Counted from the stretch's first letter, positions 53,941 to 63,803 are shown. The stretch is DNA of 64,000 nucleotides from Opitutia bacterium (GCA_947474365.1 CANJIU010000017.1:56332-120331), one strand, 5' to 3'. Notes: generated by a model from the letters alone, not told the origin. Made by a program: numbers and translations.

Positions 53941-56673
53941 TCAGGCTGGGTTGTAGTCGAGGTACGGCCCGAGCCATTTTTCGACCGCGGCAACTGGCAT
54001 CTTCTTCCGCGTGGCGTAGTCCTCGATTTGATCCCTTCCGAGTTTTCCGACCGCGAAGTATTTCGATTCCGGATGGGAAAAATAGAAACCACTCACGCTG
54101 CTGGCGGGACTCATTGCATTGCTCTCGGTCAGGGTGATCCCGGTGGCGGCGGTCGCATCGAGCAGCGCAAAGAGGGTGGGCTTCTCGGTATGGTCGGGGC
54201 AGGCGGGATAACCGGGGGCGGGCCGGACGCCGCGGTATTTTTCGCGGATGATATCCTTCATCTCGAGGTTCTCCGTCTTGCCGTAGCCGCACGCTTCACG
54301 GGCCTTTCGGTGCATCAACTCCGCCAGCGCCTCGGCGAGGCGATCGCCGAGAGCCTGTGCCATGATCGCGTTGTAGTCGTCGTGCTTCGCGCGGAAGCCG
54401 GCGGCGAATTGCTCAACGCCGTGGCCAGCGGTGACGGCGAAGCCGCCAAGGTAGTCGATTCGGCCACTTTCCTTCGGTGCAATGTAATCGGCGAGGCAGT
54501 GGTTGAACTGATCATCCGGCTTCGAGAGCTGCTGGCGAAGATGATGGAACTCAGTGAGGACGCGGCTGCGCGATTCGTCGGCGTAAACCTCGATGCTGTC
54601 GCCGATTGAGTTGGCGGGCCAGAACGCGATCACGGCTTTTGCGGTGAAGAGCTTTTCGCTGACGATGTGGGCGAGGAGCTTTTGCGCCTCGTTGAAGAGC
54701 TTCGTCGCCTCTGCCCCGACGACGTCGTCCTTCAGGATTTCCGGATAGCGGCCGTGGAGTTCCCAGGCGCTGAAGAAGGGGCCCCAGTCAATGTAGGCGA
54801 CGATCTCGGCCAGCGTTAGGGCCGAGCGGCCAGGGTTGAGTCCGGCATCGGTGGAGAATGCGCGGGTGCCGAGAAATTCAGGACGGGGGATGTCTGCGAC
54901 GGCCCAGTCGAAATGCTGCTTGTGCACGCGCGCCTCCACGAGCGGTAGCAATGGGCGTTTGTTGCGACGCTCCGAAAATTCAACGCGCTGCTTTTCCTGC
55001 TTTGCAACAGTCTCAGCCATGAACTTTGGCTTCTGATCGGAGGAGAGGAGCGCACTGACGACGTTGACGACGCGCGAGGCGTCGAGGACGTGGATGACAC
55101 CAGGCGCGTATTCGGGTGCGACCTTGACGGCGGTGTGGGCCGGGCTGGTGGTCGCGCCGCCGATGAGGAGTGGTACGGTGAAGCCCTGGCGGGTCATCTC
55201 CTTGGCGACGTGCACCATCTCGTCGAGGGACGGAGTGATGAGACCGGAGAGGCCGATGACATCGACCTGCTTCTCGCGGGCGATGGCGAGGATCTTGTCG
55301 GCGGGCACCATGACGCCGAGATCAGTGACGTCGTAATTGTTACACGCGAGGACCACCCCGACGATGTTTTTTCCGATGTCGTGGACGTCGCCCTTGACGG
55401 TGGCCATGAGAACGCGGCCATTGGGTTTGGCGGTGCCGCCACCGGCGACGTGCAGGCGCTTCTCTTCCTCCATGAATGGCGTGAGGTAGGCGACGGAACG
55501 CTTCATCACGCGGGCGGATTTCACGACCTGCGGGAGAAACATCTTCCCGGCGCCGAAGAGATCGCCCACGATCCGCATGCCGTCCATCAACGGTCCTTCG
55601 ATGATGTTGAGCGGGCGCGGATACTTTTCCTTGTTGGCGCGAGCTTCCTCCGTGTCGGCTTCGACAAATTGATCGATCCCCTTCACGAGCGCGTGCGCGA
55701 GGCGCGACTCCACGGGTGCGTTGCGCCAGGCGAGATCCTCCTTGCCGGGCTCGGTCTTCGATGCACCGCCCTGTTGGGCCTTCAAGTCGTCGGCAAATTT
55801 CACGAGCCGCTCGGTCGAATCGGCGCGCCGGTTGAGGATCACATCTTCGACGAGTTCGCGGAGGCGGGGCTCGATCTCGTCGTAATTGCCGAGCATGCCG
55901 GCGTTGACGATGGCCATGTCGAGACCGGCGCGGATCGCGTGGTAGAGGAAGACGGTGTGGATGGCCTCGCGGACGGGGTTGTTGCCGCGGAACGAGAACG
56001 AGACGTTGGAGACGCCGCCGGAAACCTTGGCGTAGGGGAGCGTGGATTTGATGATCCGCGTGGCCTCGAAGAAATCGACGGCGTAATTATTGTGCTCCTC
56101 GATGCCGGTGGCGACGGTGAGGATGTTCGGGTCGAAAATAATGTCCTCGGGTGCGAAGCCAATGCGCTCGGTGAGGAGTTGATAGGCGCGCGTGCAGATG
56201 CGGACCTTTTCGTCGCGTGTGGCGGCCTGTCCCTGCTCGTCGAACGCCATGACGACGGCGGCGGCGCCGTAGCGCATGAGCATTCTGCCGCGGCGAAGGA
56301 ACTCGGTCTCGCCGTCCTTGAGCGAGATGGAATTCACGATTCCCTTGCCCTGAATGCATTTCAGTCCGGCTTCGAGCACGGTCCACTTCGAGGAATCGAT
56401 CATCACCGGGACGCGCGAGATGTCGGGCTCGGCGGCGATGAGGTTGAGGAACTTCACCATGGTGGGCTCACCCTCGATGAGCGCCTCGTCGACGTTGATG
56501 TCGATGACGTTGGCGCCGCTCTCGACCTGCTGCTTGGCGATGGCGAGACATGCGTCCCAGTCGCCGGCCTTCAGCGCCTTGGAAAACTTCGGGGAGCCGG
56601 TGATGTTGGTGCGTTCGCCAATCACGAGGAACGACGACGCGGCGGAGGTGGGACTGGAATTGTTGTCGGACAC
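53941..56673 (-). CDS. metH: Cobalamin-dependent methionine synthase, pterin/B12/activation part
   Basis: Protein of 910 residues forming the second part of a split MetH. In order: the pterin-binding barrel for methyltetrahydrofolate (about 15-290, [14 protein letters not shown] and [14 protein letters not shown]), the helical cap (about 320-410), the B12-binding Rossmann domain with [10 protein letters not shown] at about 430 (His ligand of cobalt), [11 protein letters not shown] and [15 protein letters not shown], and the AdoMet reactivation domain with [15 protein letters not shown] near 820. The homocysteine/zinc domain is absent and encoded upstream as a separate protein. Together they make methionine from homocysteine. 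It follows the SAM methyltransferase gene by 7 bp. Confidence 0.96.
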   Translation of the reverse strand: MSDNNSSPTSAASSFLVIGERTNITGSPKFSKALKAGDWDACLAIAKQQVESGANVIDINVDEALIEGEPTMVKFLNLIAAEPDISRVPVMIDSSKWTVLEAGLKCIQGKGIVNSISLKDGETEFLRRGRMLMRYGAAAVVMAFDEQGQAATRDEKVRICTRAYQLLTERIGFAPEDIIFDPNILTVATGIEEHNNYAVDFFEATRIIKSTLPYAKVSGGVSNVSFSFRGNNPVREAIHTVFLYHAIRAGLDMAIVNAGMLGNYDEIEPRLRELVEDVILNRRADSTERLVKFADDLKAQQGGASKTEPGKEDLAWRNAPVESRLAHALVKGIDQFVEADTEEARANKEKYPRPLNIIEGPLMDGMRIVGDLFGAGKMFLPQVVKSARVMKRSVAYLTPFMEEEKRLHVAGGGTAKPNGRVLMATVKGDVHDIGKNIVGVVLACNNYDVTDLGVMVPADKILAIAREKQVDVIGLSGLITPSLDEMVHVAKEMTRQGFTVPLLIGGATTSPAHTAVKVAPEYAPGVIHVLDASRVVNVVSALLSSDQKPKFMAETVAKQEKQRVEFSERRNKRPLLPLVEARVHKQHFDWAVADIPRPEFLGTRAFSTDAGLNPGRSALTLAEIVAYIDWGPFFSAWELHGRYPEILKDDVVGAEATKLFNEAQKLLAHIVSEKLFTAKAVIAFWPANSIGDSIEVYADESRSRVLTEFHHLRQQLSKPDDQFNHCLADYIAPKESGRIDYLGGFAVTAGHGVEQFAAGFRAKHDDYNAIMAQALGDRLAEALAELMHRKAREACGYGKTENLEMKDIIREKYRGVRPAPGYPACPDHTEKPTLFALLDATAATGITLTESNAMSPASSVSGFYFSHPESKYFAVGKLGRDQIEDYATRKKMPVAAVEKWLGPYLDYNPA

Positions 56674-56680
56674 GGAAAAA

Positions 56681-57424
56681 TCAGGGGGAGGGTGAAAGCA
56701 GCGCGGCGATCGTCACGAGTCCGTTCTCTGCGGTCTGGTGGGCAACGGTGAAGCCGGCGGCGCGGAGTTGGGCGAGGATCCAGGAGGGCGAGATTCTCAC
56801 TTTTTGGTAGTGGCTGACCGTCATCTGCCAGCGTTCGCCGCTGCGGGCGTGCACGATGTCGCTTACGGTGACATGCGTGGTGCCGAATTCGAGGAAACAG
56901 GTTAAAATCCGCTCGTCGTCACTGCGCACCGGGATGAAGCGATCGTTTCCGGTTCGTTCAGTGGTGTAGTCCCTGAAGCCGAGCAACAGGTATCCGCCGG
57001 GAGCGAGCGCGGCGGACGCCGACCGGATCACGTTTGCGACGTCATCGAGCGTCGCAAGGTGCGTGAGGGTGTCCCCCATGCAGACGATGACTTCGGGTGC
57101 GGGTCGGGGAGCGTGCACAGCGATGTCACGCAAGTCGCCGACGACGGTCGTCACGGGAAGATCGCCTGCGTCCCGGGTGAGTTCGGCCAGGAGTTCCGGA
57201 CTGAGGTCCACGGCAGTGACGCGATATCCGGCGGCTGCGAGGGGAATGGACTGGCTGCCGTTGCCGGCGCCGAGGTCGAGCGCGGTCGCCCCGGGTTGGG
57301 AAGGCCGGAGCCCGAGCTGGCGGCAGAGATCGGTGAAACGTTGTCGTGGCCCGGCAGCGCCGCCAGCCATCCACGTGTAGTGGGGAGCGAGGTGGCGGGC
57401 GTAGTGCTCTTGAACCGAAGCCAT
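56681..57424 (-). CDS. Class I SAM-dependent methyltransferase within the split metH operon
   Basis: Protein of 247 residues, ATG 57424. SAM-binding motif I is [15 protein letters not shown] (about 49-63), with acidic [11 protein letters not shown] after the second strand and [11 protein letters not shown] as the post-I/IV region. The rest has [19 protein letters not shown] and [12 protein letters not shown]. The methyl acceptor is unknown. It begins 8 bp after the homocysteine-domain gene and ends 7 bp before the pterin/B12 gene, so it is translated with both. Its place between the halves of MetH suggests a link to methionine or SAM use, but that is inferred from position only. Confidence 0.88.
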   Translation of the reverse strand: MASVQEHYARHLAPHYTWMAGGAAGPRQRFTDLCRQLGLRPSQPGATALDLGAGNGSQSIPLAAAGYRVTAVDLSPELLAELTRDAGDLPVTTVVGDLRDIAVHAPRPAPEVIVCMGDTLTHLATLDDVANVIRSASAALAPGGYLLLGFRDYTTERTGNDRFIPVRSDDERILTCFLEFGTTHVTVSDIVHARSGERWQMTVSHYQKVRISPSWILAQLRAAGFTVAHQTAENGLVTIAALLSPSP

Positions 57425-57432
57425 CGCTGGAA

Positions 57433-58545
57433 TCAGGCGACGACTAGCGGCTCGAGGCCGCTGAGTCGGAGGGCGCGGGCGGCCTGCGGAACCTGGCGAG
57501 GGGCGCGTCCGCGGACCTCCCGGGCGATGGCGGCGATGTGGGCGGGCGTGGAGCCGCAGCAGCCGCCGACCATGTTGACCCAGCCGTTGGCGGCAAATTC
57601 CCCGATCACCCGCGCCATGTCGGCGGGTGTCTCGTCGTATCCGCCAAAGGCATTCGGCAGCCCCGCGTTGGGATAACAGGTGGTGTAGCATCCGGCGAGA
57701 CCGGAGAGCTCTTCGACGTAGGGGCGCATCGCGGCGCCACCCAGGGCGCAATTGATGCCGACCGAAAACGGCTTTGCGTGGGCGACGCTGTTGTAGAAAG
57801 CGCCGATGGTCTGCCCGGAAAGGGTGCGGCCGGAGGCGTCGGTGATTGTCACGCTGATCATCACGGGCACGCGGGCGCTGTCGCCACGGGTGTCGAAGAC
57901 TTGCTCGACGGCAAAGAGCGCGGCCTTGGCGTTGAGGGTGTCGAAGATGGTTTCGACCAACAGGGCGTCGACACCGCCGTCGAGGAGGGCGTTGATTTGT
58001 TCAGTGTAGGCGCTTACGACTTGGTCCCACGTCACAGCGCGGTAATCGGGGCGGTTCACGTCGGGGGACATCGATAGGGTGCGGTTAAGCGGGCCGATCG
58101 CCCCGGCGACGAAGCACAGGCGGCCGGGAGTGGCAGCTTCTGCCTTTTGCGCCGCCCGGCGGGCGCAGCCGACCGCGGCGAGGTTGATTTCCCGAACGAA
58201 CGGTTCGCACCGATAGTCCGCCATGCCGATCACGGTCGAACTGAAGGTGTTGGTCTCGACCATGTCAGCGCCGGCGGCGAAGTAGTCGCCATGGATCTTC
58301 TCGATCACGTCCGGTCGGGTGAGACAGAGCAGGTCGTTGTTGCCCTTGAGGTCGTGGGGGTGGCTCTTGAAGTTTTCTCCTCGGAAATCTTTCTCCTCCA
58401 AACCGTAGGTCTGAATCATCGAACCCATGGCTCCGTCGAGCACGGCGATCTTGGCGGCAAAGAGCCGGCGAAAGGCGTCTGCCCGGGCCAGTGATTCGCG
58501 GGACAGGCCAGCACGGGCCGAGTCGTTGGAAGCGGGATGATTCAT
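57433..58545 (-). CDS. metH: Cobalamin-dependent methionine synthase, homocysteine-binding part
   Basis: Protein of 370 residues corresponding to the N-terminal homocysteine S-methyltransferase barrel of Met[53 protein letters not shown], the zinc Cys in [12 protein letters not shown] and the paired Cys in [14 protein letters not shown] are visible. Alone it binds zinc and homocysteine and must work with the 910-residue partner encoded downstream. ATG 58545 is chosen over an in-frame start at 58599. It heads the operon metH-methyltransferase-metH-MOSC and is divergent from the BtuB-like receptor across a 516-bp region carrying the regulatory features listed separately. Confidence 0.95.
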   Translation of the reverse strand: MNHPASNDSARAGLSRESLARADAFRRLFAAKIAVLDGAMGSMIQTYGLEEKDFRGENFKSHPHDLKGNNDLLCLTRPDVIEKIHGDYFAAGADMVETNTFSSTVIGMADYRCEPFVREINLAAVGCARRAAQKAEAATPGRLCFVAGAIGPLNRTLSMSPDVNRPDYRAVTWDQVVSAYTEQINALLDGGVDALLVETIFDTLNAKAALFAVEQVFDTRGDSARVPVMISVTITDASGRTLSGQTIGAFYNSVAHAKPFSVGINCALGGAAMRPYVEELSGLAGCYTTCYPNAGLPNAFGGYDETPADMARVIGEFAANGWVNMVGGCCGSTPAHIAAIAREVRGRAPRQVPQAARALRLSGLEPLVVA

Positions 58546-58593
58546 GACCGGGTGAAGGTAGGCGGAGGGAGTTGGTTGGCAAGTCACATATCG

Positions 58594-58617
58594 ACGCATC
58601 GGAATTTGTTGATGCGT
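58594..58617 (-). promoter_or_regulatory. Hairpin in the metH leader
   Basis: ACGCATC at 58594-58600 and GATGCGT at 58611-58617 form a perfect 7-bp inverted repeat with a 10-base AT-rich loop, 49 bp upstream of the metH start. It could be a regulator binding site or a leader hairpin. It does not match a SAM or SAH riboswitch pattern that I can recognise. Confidence 0.35.
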
Positions 58618-58659
58618 GGGTTGAATAATCCCCTTGCACCTTGGGCGGGGGAGCGGTGG

Positions 58660-58836
58660 GGTGCACCCGTCCGTTGTTCTTTTTCATTCCGGTTTGCAGG
58701 GAAGGCCGTGAAATCCGGCCACAGTTGCGCTGCGGTAACGCATCACAGACCCGCACCATGCCGTATTTGGCGTGGGCAACGCCAATCGGTGAAATTTCCT
58801 CCGGTGAAGGCGCGGGCGAGGAGGCGCAGGCGGTGC
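58660..58836 (+). ncRNA. Cobalamin riboswitch upstream of btuB-like gene
   Basis: The conserved core is readable on the plus strand: AGGGAA at 58698-58703, the stem with GTGAAATCC (about 58708-58716), and GTTGCGCTGCGGTAAC at 58724-58739, close to the E. coli btuB leader (AGGGAA, GTGCGAATC, GACGCGCAGCGGTAAG). A ...GGCGTGGGCAACGCC hairpin follows at 58768. The outer stem can pair GCACC (58663-58667) with GGTGC (58832-58836). The B12-box near the 3' end is diverged. Binding of adenosylcobalamin would be expected to lower expression of the downstream receptor. Confidence 0.82.
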
Positions 58837-58841
58837 GATTT

Positions 58842-58863
58842 CAGATTTGAAATTTCAAATCTG
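58842..58863. repeat. Perfect 22-bp palindrome after the riboswitch
   Basis: The sequence from 58842 to 58863 is its own reverse complement: half-site CAGATTTGAAA followed by TTTCAAATCTG. It is AT-rich in a GC-rich context and lies 5 bp after the aptamer end. A further perfect 7-bp stem GCCGGCG/CGCCGGC (58925-58931 with 58961-58967) follows before the gene. Either might be part of the expression platform. The palindrome could also be a protein-binding site or a dispersed repeat. Confidence 0.6.
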
Positions 58864-59061
58864 GGATCGCGTGCTGCCGGCGCGGAAAATGCGGAGTCCG
58901 AACATCTGCCCCGGAATTGCTCACGCCGGCGATATCCGCGCCCATCCAGGGTGCGGGAACCGCCGGCAAAACTTCATCGCCCAAGTGAAGCGTGAGAGTG
59001 GTGCCGACTCCCGTTATGGGGCGCGGTTCTCCTCTTGTCGCCGTCGCCACCGCAGTTCTCC

Positions 59062-60921
59062 ATGAAATCCCTTTGCTCCGCCGGCGCTTCTGCGCTCGTG
59101 CTTCTCGTCGCCATCACTGCACCGGCCGCTTTGCTGGCGCAAACCCCGCCGCCGGCTACCGCCTTGGCGCCGTTTGTCACCACCGCCACGCGGACGCCGA
59201 CGGAAACACGAACGGTCGGTTCGGCGGTGGATGTCATTTCCGCCGATGATTTGGCCCGGCGGCAGCTAAATTCCCTCGGCGCGGCGCTCGGTGCGACCGC
59301 CGGCGTGCCCTTGTTTGCCTCGGGCGCGAGTGGAGCGGTCTCTTCCTTGTTTTTGCGGGGGGCCAACTCCAACCAGACGCTCTTCCTCGTCGACGGTCTG
59401 CGACTCAACGACCCCAACACCGACTACGGGGTGTTTCTCGGCGGCTCGTGTGTCAGTGCGTGCGACAGCCTGGAGATTGCGCACGGCCCGCAAAGCACGC
59501 TGTACGGCGGGGAGGCCGTGGGTGGAGTCGTGTCGCTGCGCGCGCAGCGTGGCGCGGGTGCCCCGACCGGCCGGGTTTCCCTTGAGGCGGGGAGTTTTGG
59601 CACCGTGCAGGGCGCGGTGTCCGCCCAGGGGGAGCAGGGCGCCAACGCCTGGAATTTTTCCCTGCAGGGCGGGCATACCGACAACGAGCGGCCGAACAAC
59701 TCGTTCGATTCCGCCAACGCCACCGTGCGTCTCGATCACAAACTCAGCGCCCGCGCCGCCGTCGGCGCCACGCTCCGCTGGTTTCACGGGGTCTATGGCG
59801 ACCCGGGAGATCGGTTCACCAATGATCCCGACAACGAGTCGCGCGAGGAAAACGTCCTTGCGACGGCCTTCGCGACACTGACATTGGCCCCGGCCTGGAC
59901 GGCCCACGCGGTGCTCGGGGGGCAGGATCGGCGCTTTGTGTCGGAGAATCCGCGCGTCGGTCGTCCCACTCAGATCACGGTGGTAAAGAACCGCCGAGGC
60001 GTCCTCGACCTCCAGTCCAGTTACAGTGGGGTCGAGCGACACCGTCTGACGGGCGGCGTGACGGCTGAGGCGAATCACACACGCAACACCGGGTTCGGCG
60101 ACATCAACGAAAAGCAGACCCTCCTCGCGCTGTTTGCCCAGGACGAATTCACGCCGCGCGACGATGTCTTCCTCACGGCCGGCCTGCGCAATGACGATTT
60201 TGATACGTTCGGTCGCGCCACGACCGGCCGTGCCACCGCCGCCTGGCTGGTCGCGGAACGCGCCCTCAAGTTGCGCGCGACGTTTGGCACTGCCTTTCGT
60301 TCGCCCAGCTTTTTGGATTTGTACGGCAAGAGTGCGTTCTATCTCGGAAACCCCGGTCTCCGGCCCGAACGAGCTCGCGGTTGGGATGCGGGCGCCGACT
60401 ATTATTTCGCCCACCGTCGCGGCACGTTGAGCGTCACCTGGTTCGAAACTGACTTCACCAACCTAATCGCGAGCACGCCGGATTTTCGTAGCGTGGAGAA
60501 TATCCAGCGCGCCCGCACGCGTGGCGCGGAGTTGTCGGCGCAGGTCACGTTGCCCGGGGTGGTCGAACTGCGGACGGGCTACACGTATCTTGAGGCGGAT
60601 AATCTCACCGCGGGCCTGCGGCTGCTGCGTCGTCCGCACCATCGCGTGAGCGTGGATGCGTGGCGGGCGTTCGATCACGGGTTCAGCCTTGGCGTCGGAC
60701 TGGGCCATACGGCGCAAAGAGAAGACGTCGATGCCCGCACGTTCCGTCGCGTCAACGCGGAGGACTACGCGGTCGTGCGACTTTACGGGGCGTACGCGAT
60801 GACCAAGTCGATGACGGTGAAGGTTCGAATCGAAAACGCCTTCGACGAGCGCTACGAAGAGGTGAGCGGCTACCCGACGCTCGGACGAGGGGCGTCGGTT
60901 GGAGTGGAGTGGAAATTTTGA
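59062..60921 (+). CDS. btuB: BtuB-like TonB-dependent cobalamin receptor
   Basis: Outer-membrane receptor of 619 residues, ATG 59062, signal peptide ending at ALLAQ. A TonB-box-like PFVTTATRTPTET segment is followed by a plug (DVISADDLARRQLNSLG, LFLRGANSNQTLFLVDGLRLND, EIAHGPQSTLYGGEAVGGVVSL) and a barrel ending VGVEWKF. Size and plug are close to BtuB, and much smaller than the 1000-residue glycan-type receptors at 8185-14604. The cobalamin riboswitch in its leader and the divergent cobalamin-dependent methionine synthase operon make vitamin B12 uptake the best assignment. A TTG at 59035 is rejected as start. Confidence 0.92.
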   Translation: MKSLCSAGASALVLLVAITAPAALLAQTPPPATALAPFVTTATRTPTETRTVGSAVDVISADDLARRQLNSLGAALGATAGVPLFASGASGAVSSLFLRGANSNQTLFLVDGLRLNDPNTDYGVFLGGSCVSACDSLEIAHGPQSTLYGGEAVGGVVSLRAQRGAGAPTGRVSLEAGSFGTVQGAVSAQGEQGANAWNFSLQGGHTDNERPNNSFDSANATVRLDHKLSARAAVGATLRWFHGVYGDPGDRFTNDPDNESREENVLATAFATLTLAPAWTAHAVLGGQDRRFVSENPRVGRPTQITVVKNRRGVLDLQSSYSGVERHRLTGGVTAEANHTRNTGFGDINEKQTLLALFAQDEFTPRDDVFLTAGLRNDDFDTFGRATTGRATAAWLVAERALKLRATFGTAFRSPSFLDLYGKSAFYLGNPGLRPERARGWDAGADYYFAHRRGTLSVTWFETDFTNLIASTPDFRSVENIQRARTRGAELSAQVTLPGVVELRTGYTYLEADNLTAGLRLLRRPHHRVSVDAWRAFDHGFSLGVGLGHTAQREDVDARTFRRVNAEDYAVVRLYGAYAMTKSMTVKVRIENAFDERYEEVSGYPTLGRGASVGVEWKF

Positions 60922-60941
60922 GCTGACGCCAATGCTCCGTA

Positions 60942-61017
60942 CGAGGCAGGTTGGCTTTTCCCGGCTGATGCCGGAAAAAGAGCCGCCTGCCTCGGTTGCA
61001 CAACCTGTGCACCGAGG
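60942..61017. terminator. Two overlapping large hairpins between convergent genes
   Basis: Hairpin 1 (60942-60994) pairs CGAGGCAGG with CCTGCCTCG, then GGCTTTT with AAAAAGAGCC and CGGC with GCCG around a TGAT loop. Hairpin 2 (60990-61017) pairs CCTCGG with CCGAGG and TGCACA with TGTGCA around an ACC loop. They share about five bases, so both cannot form fully at once. Their place between the convergent btuB and 903-residue gene ends suits bidirectional termination. Confidence 0.6.
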
Positions 61018-61035
61018 GGAGGGATCACGCCGGGG

Positions 61036-63747
61036 TTACTTGCGAAACATCGCGTCGTTCGCGTTGCCGCCGCTCTGGATGTAGGCGATGAGGTTCCGGA
61101 GTTCCTCGGTATTCAGAGAGTTGATCAGGCCCGGGGGCATCATTGAAACCGGATAGGTTTTCCGGGACTTCACGTCGACGCTCTTCACGCGGCTCTTTTC
61201 GTCGGGCATGAAGGGATTGCTCATGATCAGGAGTTCGCCGTTTTCCTCGCCGACCACGCGACCGACCAGCGTGCTGCCGTCGGCGAGATCGAATTGCTGG
61301 CTGTCGTATTGGTCGCTGATGACCTTCGATGGTTCGATGATGTTTTCAAGGAGGTCTTTCACGCTGTAGCGGTTGCCAGCCCCGGAGAGATCCGGGCCGA
61401 TGCCGCCACCTTCGTTGTTGAAGCGATGGCAGATGATGCACGCGGTGGCGGCAAAGAGGCCCTTGCCCTCCGCGAAATTGCGGCCGGTGAGGTGGCCTTC
61501 GACGAGCGAGGTAGCCTCGGCTACAGTGTAGTTGCGGCCGGGACCCTTTGGGGTGACGGCTCCGGCGGCGAACGCAGGGGCGGTCGGCTTCGAAAGCGCG
61601 TTGAGCGCGGCGCGCTCGGCGGGATCGGTCACATTGGCGAGTGATTCGGTGCGGATGTTCTGGATGAAGCCGCTGAAGCTGTTGCCGCCTTTCCACGAGG
61701 CGGTGCGGGCGAACCACGAGAAAAACTGGACCCGCAGCTTCGGTGTCCAGCCGACCGTCGCGTTGCGCAGGTTGTAGGCATAGGCGATCTGCTGGCGGTC
61801 GGGGCGGCTGTCGCCGACACTATTCACGACCTTGCCGTAGTTGTCATTGCGCGCGGTGAGCGAGGCGCCGCCGAGCAATTCGCCGGTGATCGTGACGGGT
61901 TCGGACACGCTGAGGAGCGGAACGGCCTTGGAGACGACGTTGGGCGAGTCGAGGAAGATGAGGAGTGAAATCAACTCGCGGTTCACGAGAGCGTCGCGGT
62001 GCGGGAAGATCGGATCGAACTTGGCGGAGAGACGCGCGCAGGTGGCGGCGTCGGGTTTTCCCATGCGGGCGAATGCGAGCTGCCAGGCACGAAGAAGCGG
62101 GAGCTGGCGTTCGGCCGGCTGTTGGGCGAAATCGAGGCGGCTGAGCGATTCGATGATGCGGGGCTGGAGGTATTTCTGACCGACCCGGGCGAGGGCGATG
62201 AGGGCCTCGATGGAAGCCTGCGGTTGCTTTTCGTTGAGGGCGCGGTCCGCCCAGTTTTCCGGGAGCTGGCGCTCAATGGCGACACGGGCCGCAAACCGCA
62301 CGAAGCGGTCGGGGTGTCCGAGGTGCGGCCACGCGGTGTTGATCGCTTCGGGGCTCGTGCCTTCGGCGTGAAGAACTTCGAGGGAACGGCGCAGTTTCAC
62401 CTCGGCGGTGAGCGGTGCGGGCTTGGCGGATACGGTGCTCTCGGTGCCGGTATAGGTCACGCGATAGAGGGCGGCTTGGGTGCGGCGGCCGCCGACGGTA
62501 AAATACATCGCGCCGTCACCGGGATTGACCACGACATCGGTGAGTGGGAGCGGTTTGCCGGTAATGAATTCTTCCTTTTCCCCGCGGTAGGTCGCACCGT
62601 CAGGTTTGAAGTGGACGGCGTAGAGTGTTCCGTAGGTCCAATCGCAGGCAAAGAGGGCGAGTTGGTACTTGGAGGGGAACTTTGCCCCGGTGCCGAAAAC
62701 GGTGCCGGTGGGTGAGCCGGGGCCGATGTTGAGTGCGGCGGGCAGGCTGTCGGCATAATAATCGGGCCAGCGGCCGGCGCCGGAGCGCCAACCGTAGTCG
62801 GCGCCGTCCACGACGTGATTGATGCGCGTCGGGACGTACCACGGCGAGCCCTGGTCCCACTCCATGTCGGAGTCGTAGGTGAAGAGTTCGCCGTTTTGGT
62901 CGAACGCGATGTCGTACTGGTTGCGGAAACCGAGGGCGAAGAGTTCGACGCTCTTGCCATCCGGATCAGTGCGACCGACGTAACCGCCGGGGGCGTATTT
63001 GTTTTTCGCGTGGCCTCGGGCGTCCCACATCCGAAGGAGAAGATGATCCTCGTCCCAGCGCACGGCGCGGGATTTCTCCATGTGGGCGGGCAGGTCGGTG
63101 TGGTTGCCGTTGGCGAAGTAGATCGATTTCCCGTCGGGTGACAGCGCGAGGGAGTGTGGGCCGTGTTCGCCGCTGCCCTTCATCGCGCGAAGGAATTTGA
63201 TTTCATCGAATTGGTCGTCGCCGTTCGTGTCACGCAGGCGCCAGAGGCCCTGCTTGGCGGGGACTTCGTCCACCATGACGTAGAGGCTGTCGAAGGCGTA
63301 GAGCAGACCGTGGGCGCCGACGGCGGGAGAGCCCGAGCCGTCTGTGGCCTGAGCGCGCTTGGGGGTGGCGCGCGGTTCCGCACCGGGGGCAGGCGGGACG
63401 TCGGGGAGCGTGATGTTTAAACGCTCGATCTTCGTGCCGGCGGTGGTGCCGATGGGAGGGAGCGTGAGGCGAAAGAGGCTGCCGTATTGGTCCGCGGCGA
63501 TCAGGCGGCCCTTGTTGTCGATCGTGAGGCTGACCCACGAGCCCTGTTGCTCCTTCGGGACGGTGTAAAGCAGCTCAACCTTGAACCCAGGGGGAACCAG
63601 CAGAGTCGCGGGATCGGTGGCGGTGGCAATTGCGGCCATCGCGGCGCGGGATGACTGGCCGGCCGTGGGAGCGTCCTTTTTTGCTTTGGAAGTCTGGCCG
63701 AGCAGCAAGACCGGGAGGAGGAGGAGAACAAGGGAGGAGCGGAGCAT
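61036..63747 (-). CDS. Secreted propeller/c-type heme protein (PVC type)
   Basis: Exported protein of 903 residues (signal LVLLLLPVLLLGQ). An N-terminal propeller (about 45-440) carries VPPGFKVELLYTVPKEQQGSWVSLTIDNKG, DTNGDDQFDEIKFLR, LALSPDGKSIYFANGNHTDL and YGWRSGAGRWPDYYADSLPA. A helical HEAT-like middle covers about 450-730. The C-terminal heme domain has one CIICHRF site near residue 769 followed by GIGPDLSGAGNRYSVKDLLENII. It lacks the N-terminal sugar-binding-like domain of the 1190-residue relative at 46573-50145. These proteins are typical of the phylum and presumed to oxidise extracellular compounds, but no substrate is known. ATG at 63747. Confidence 0.87.
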   Translation of the reverse strand: MLRSSLVLLLLPVLLLGQTSKAKKDAPTAGQSSRAAMAAIATATDPATLLVPPGFKVELLYTVPKEQQGSWVSLTIDNKGRLIAADQYGSLFRLTLPPIGTTAGTKIERLNITLPDVPPAPGAEPRATPKRAQATDGSGSPAVGAHGLLYAFDSLYVMVDEVPAKQGLWRLRDTNGDDQFDEIKFLRAMKGSGEHGPHSLALSPDGKSIYFANGNHTDLPAHMEKSRAVRWDEDHLLLRMWDARGHAKNKYAPGGYVGRTDPDGKSVELFALGFRNQYDIAFDQNGELFTYDSDMEWDQGSPWYVPTRINHVVDGADYGWRSGAGRWPDYYADSLPAALNIGPGSPTGTVFGTGAKFPSKYQLALFACDWTYGTLYAVHFKPDGATYRGEKEEFITGKPLPLTDVVVNPGDGAMYFTVGGRRTQAALYRVTYTGTESTVSAKPAPLTAEVKLRRSLEVLHAEGTSPEAINTAWPHLGHPDRFVRFAARVAIERQLPENWADRALNEKQPQASIEALIALARVGQKYLQPRIIESLSRLDFAQQPAERQLPLLRAWQLAFARMGKPDAATCARLSAKFDPIFPHRDALVNRELISLLIFLDSPNVVSKAVPLLSVSEPVTITGELLGGASLTARNDNYGKVVNSVGDSRPDRQQIAYAYNLRNATVGWTPKLRVQFFSWFARTASWKGGNSFSGFIQNIRTESLANVTDPAERAALNALSKPTAPAFAAGAVTPKGPGRNYTVAEATSLVEGHLTGRNFAEGKGLFAATACIICHRFNNEGGGIGPDLSGAGNRYSVKDLLENIIEPSKVISDQYDSQQFDLADGSTLVGRVVGEENGELLIMSNPFMPDEKSRVKSVDVKSRKTYPVSMMPPGLINSLNTEELRNLIAYIQSGGNANDAMFRK

Positions 63748-63803
63748 GGTGAACGAAGGTAGGAACTGGAACGTTGGTGCCGGGGTTTAATTTCTCCTGT
63801 CTG

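Noticed and set aside
55090..56751. A 553-codon open frame on the plus strand
   Set aside because: It is antisense to the pterin/B12 part of methionine synthase, whose motifs are unmistakable.
58841..59050. A 69-codon minus-strand frame in the btuB leader
   Set aside because: It falls in the riboswitch leader, has no ribosome site or motif and overlaps structured RNA elements; not called as a gene.
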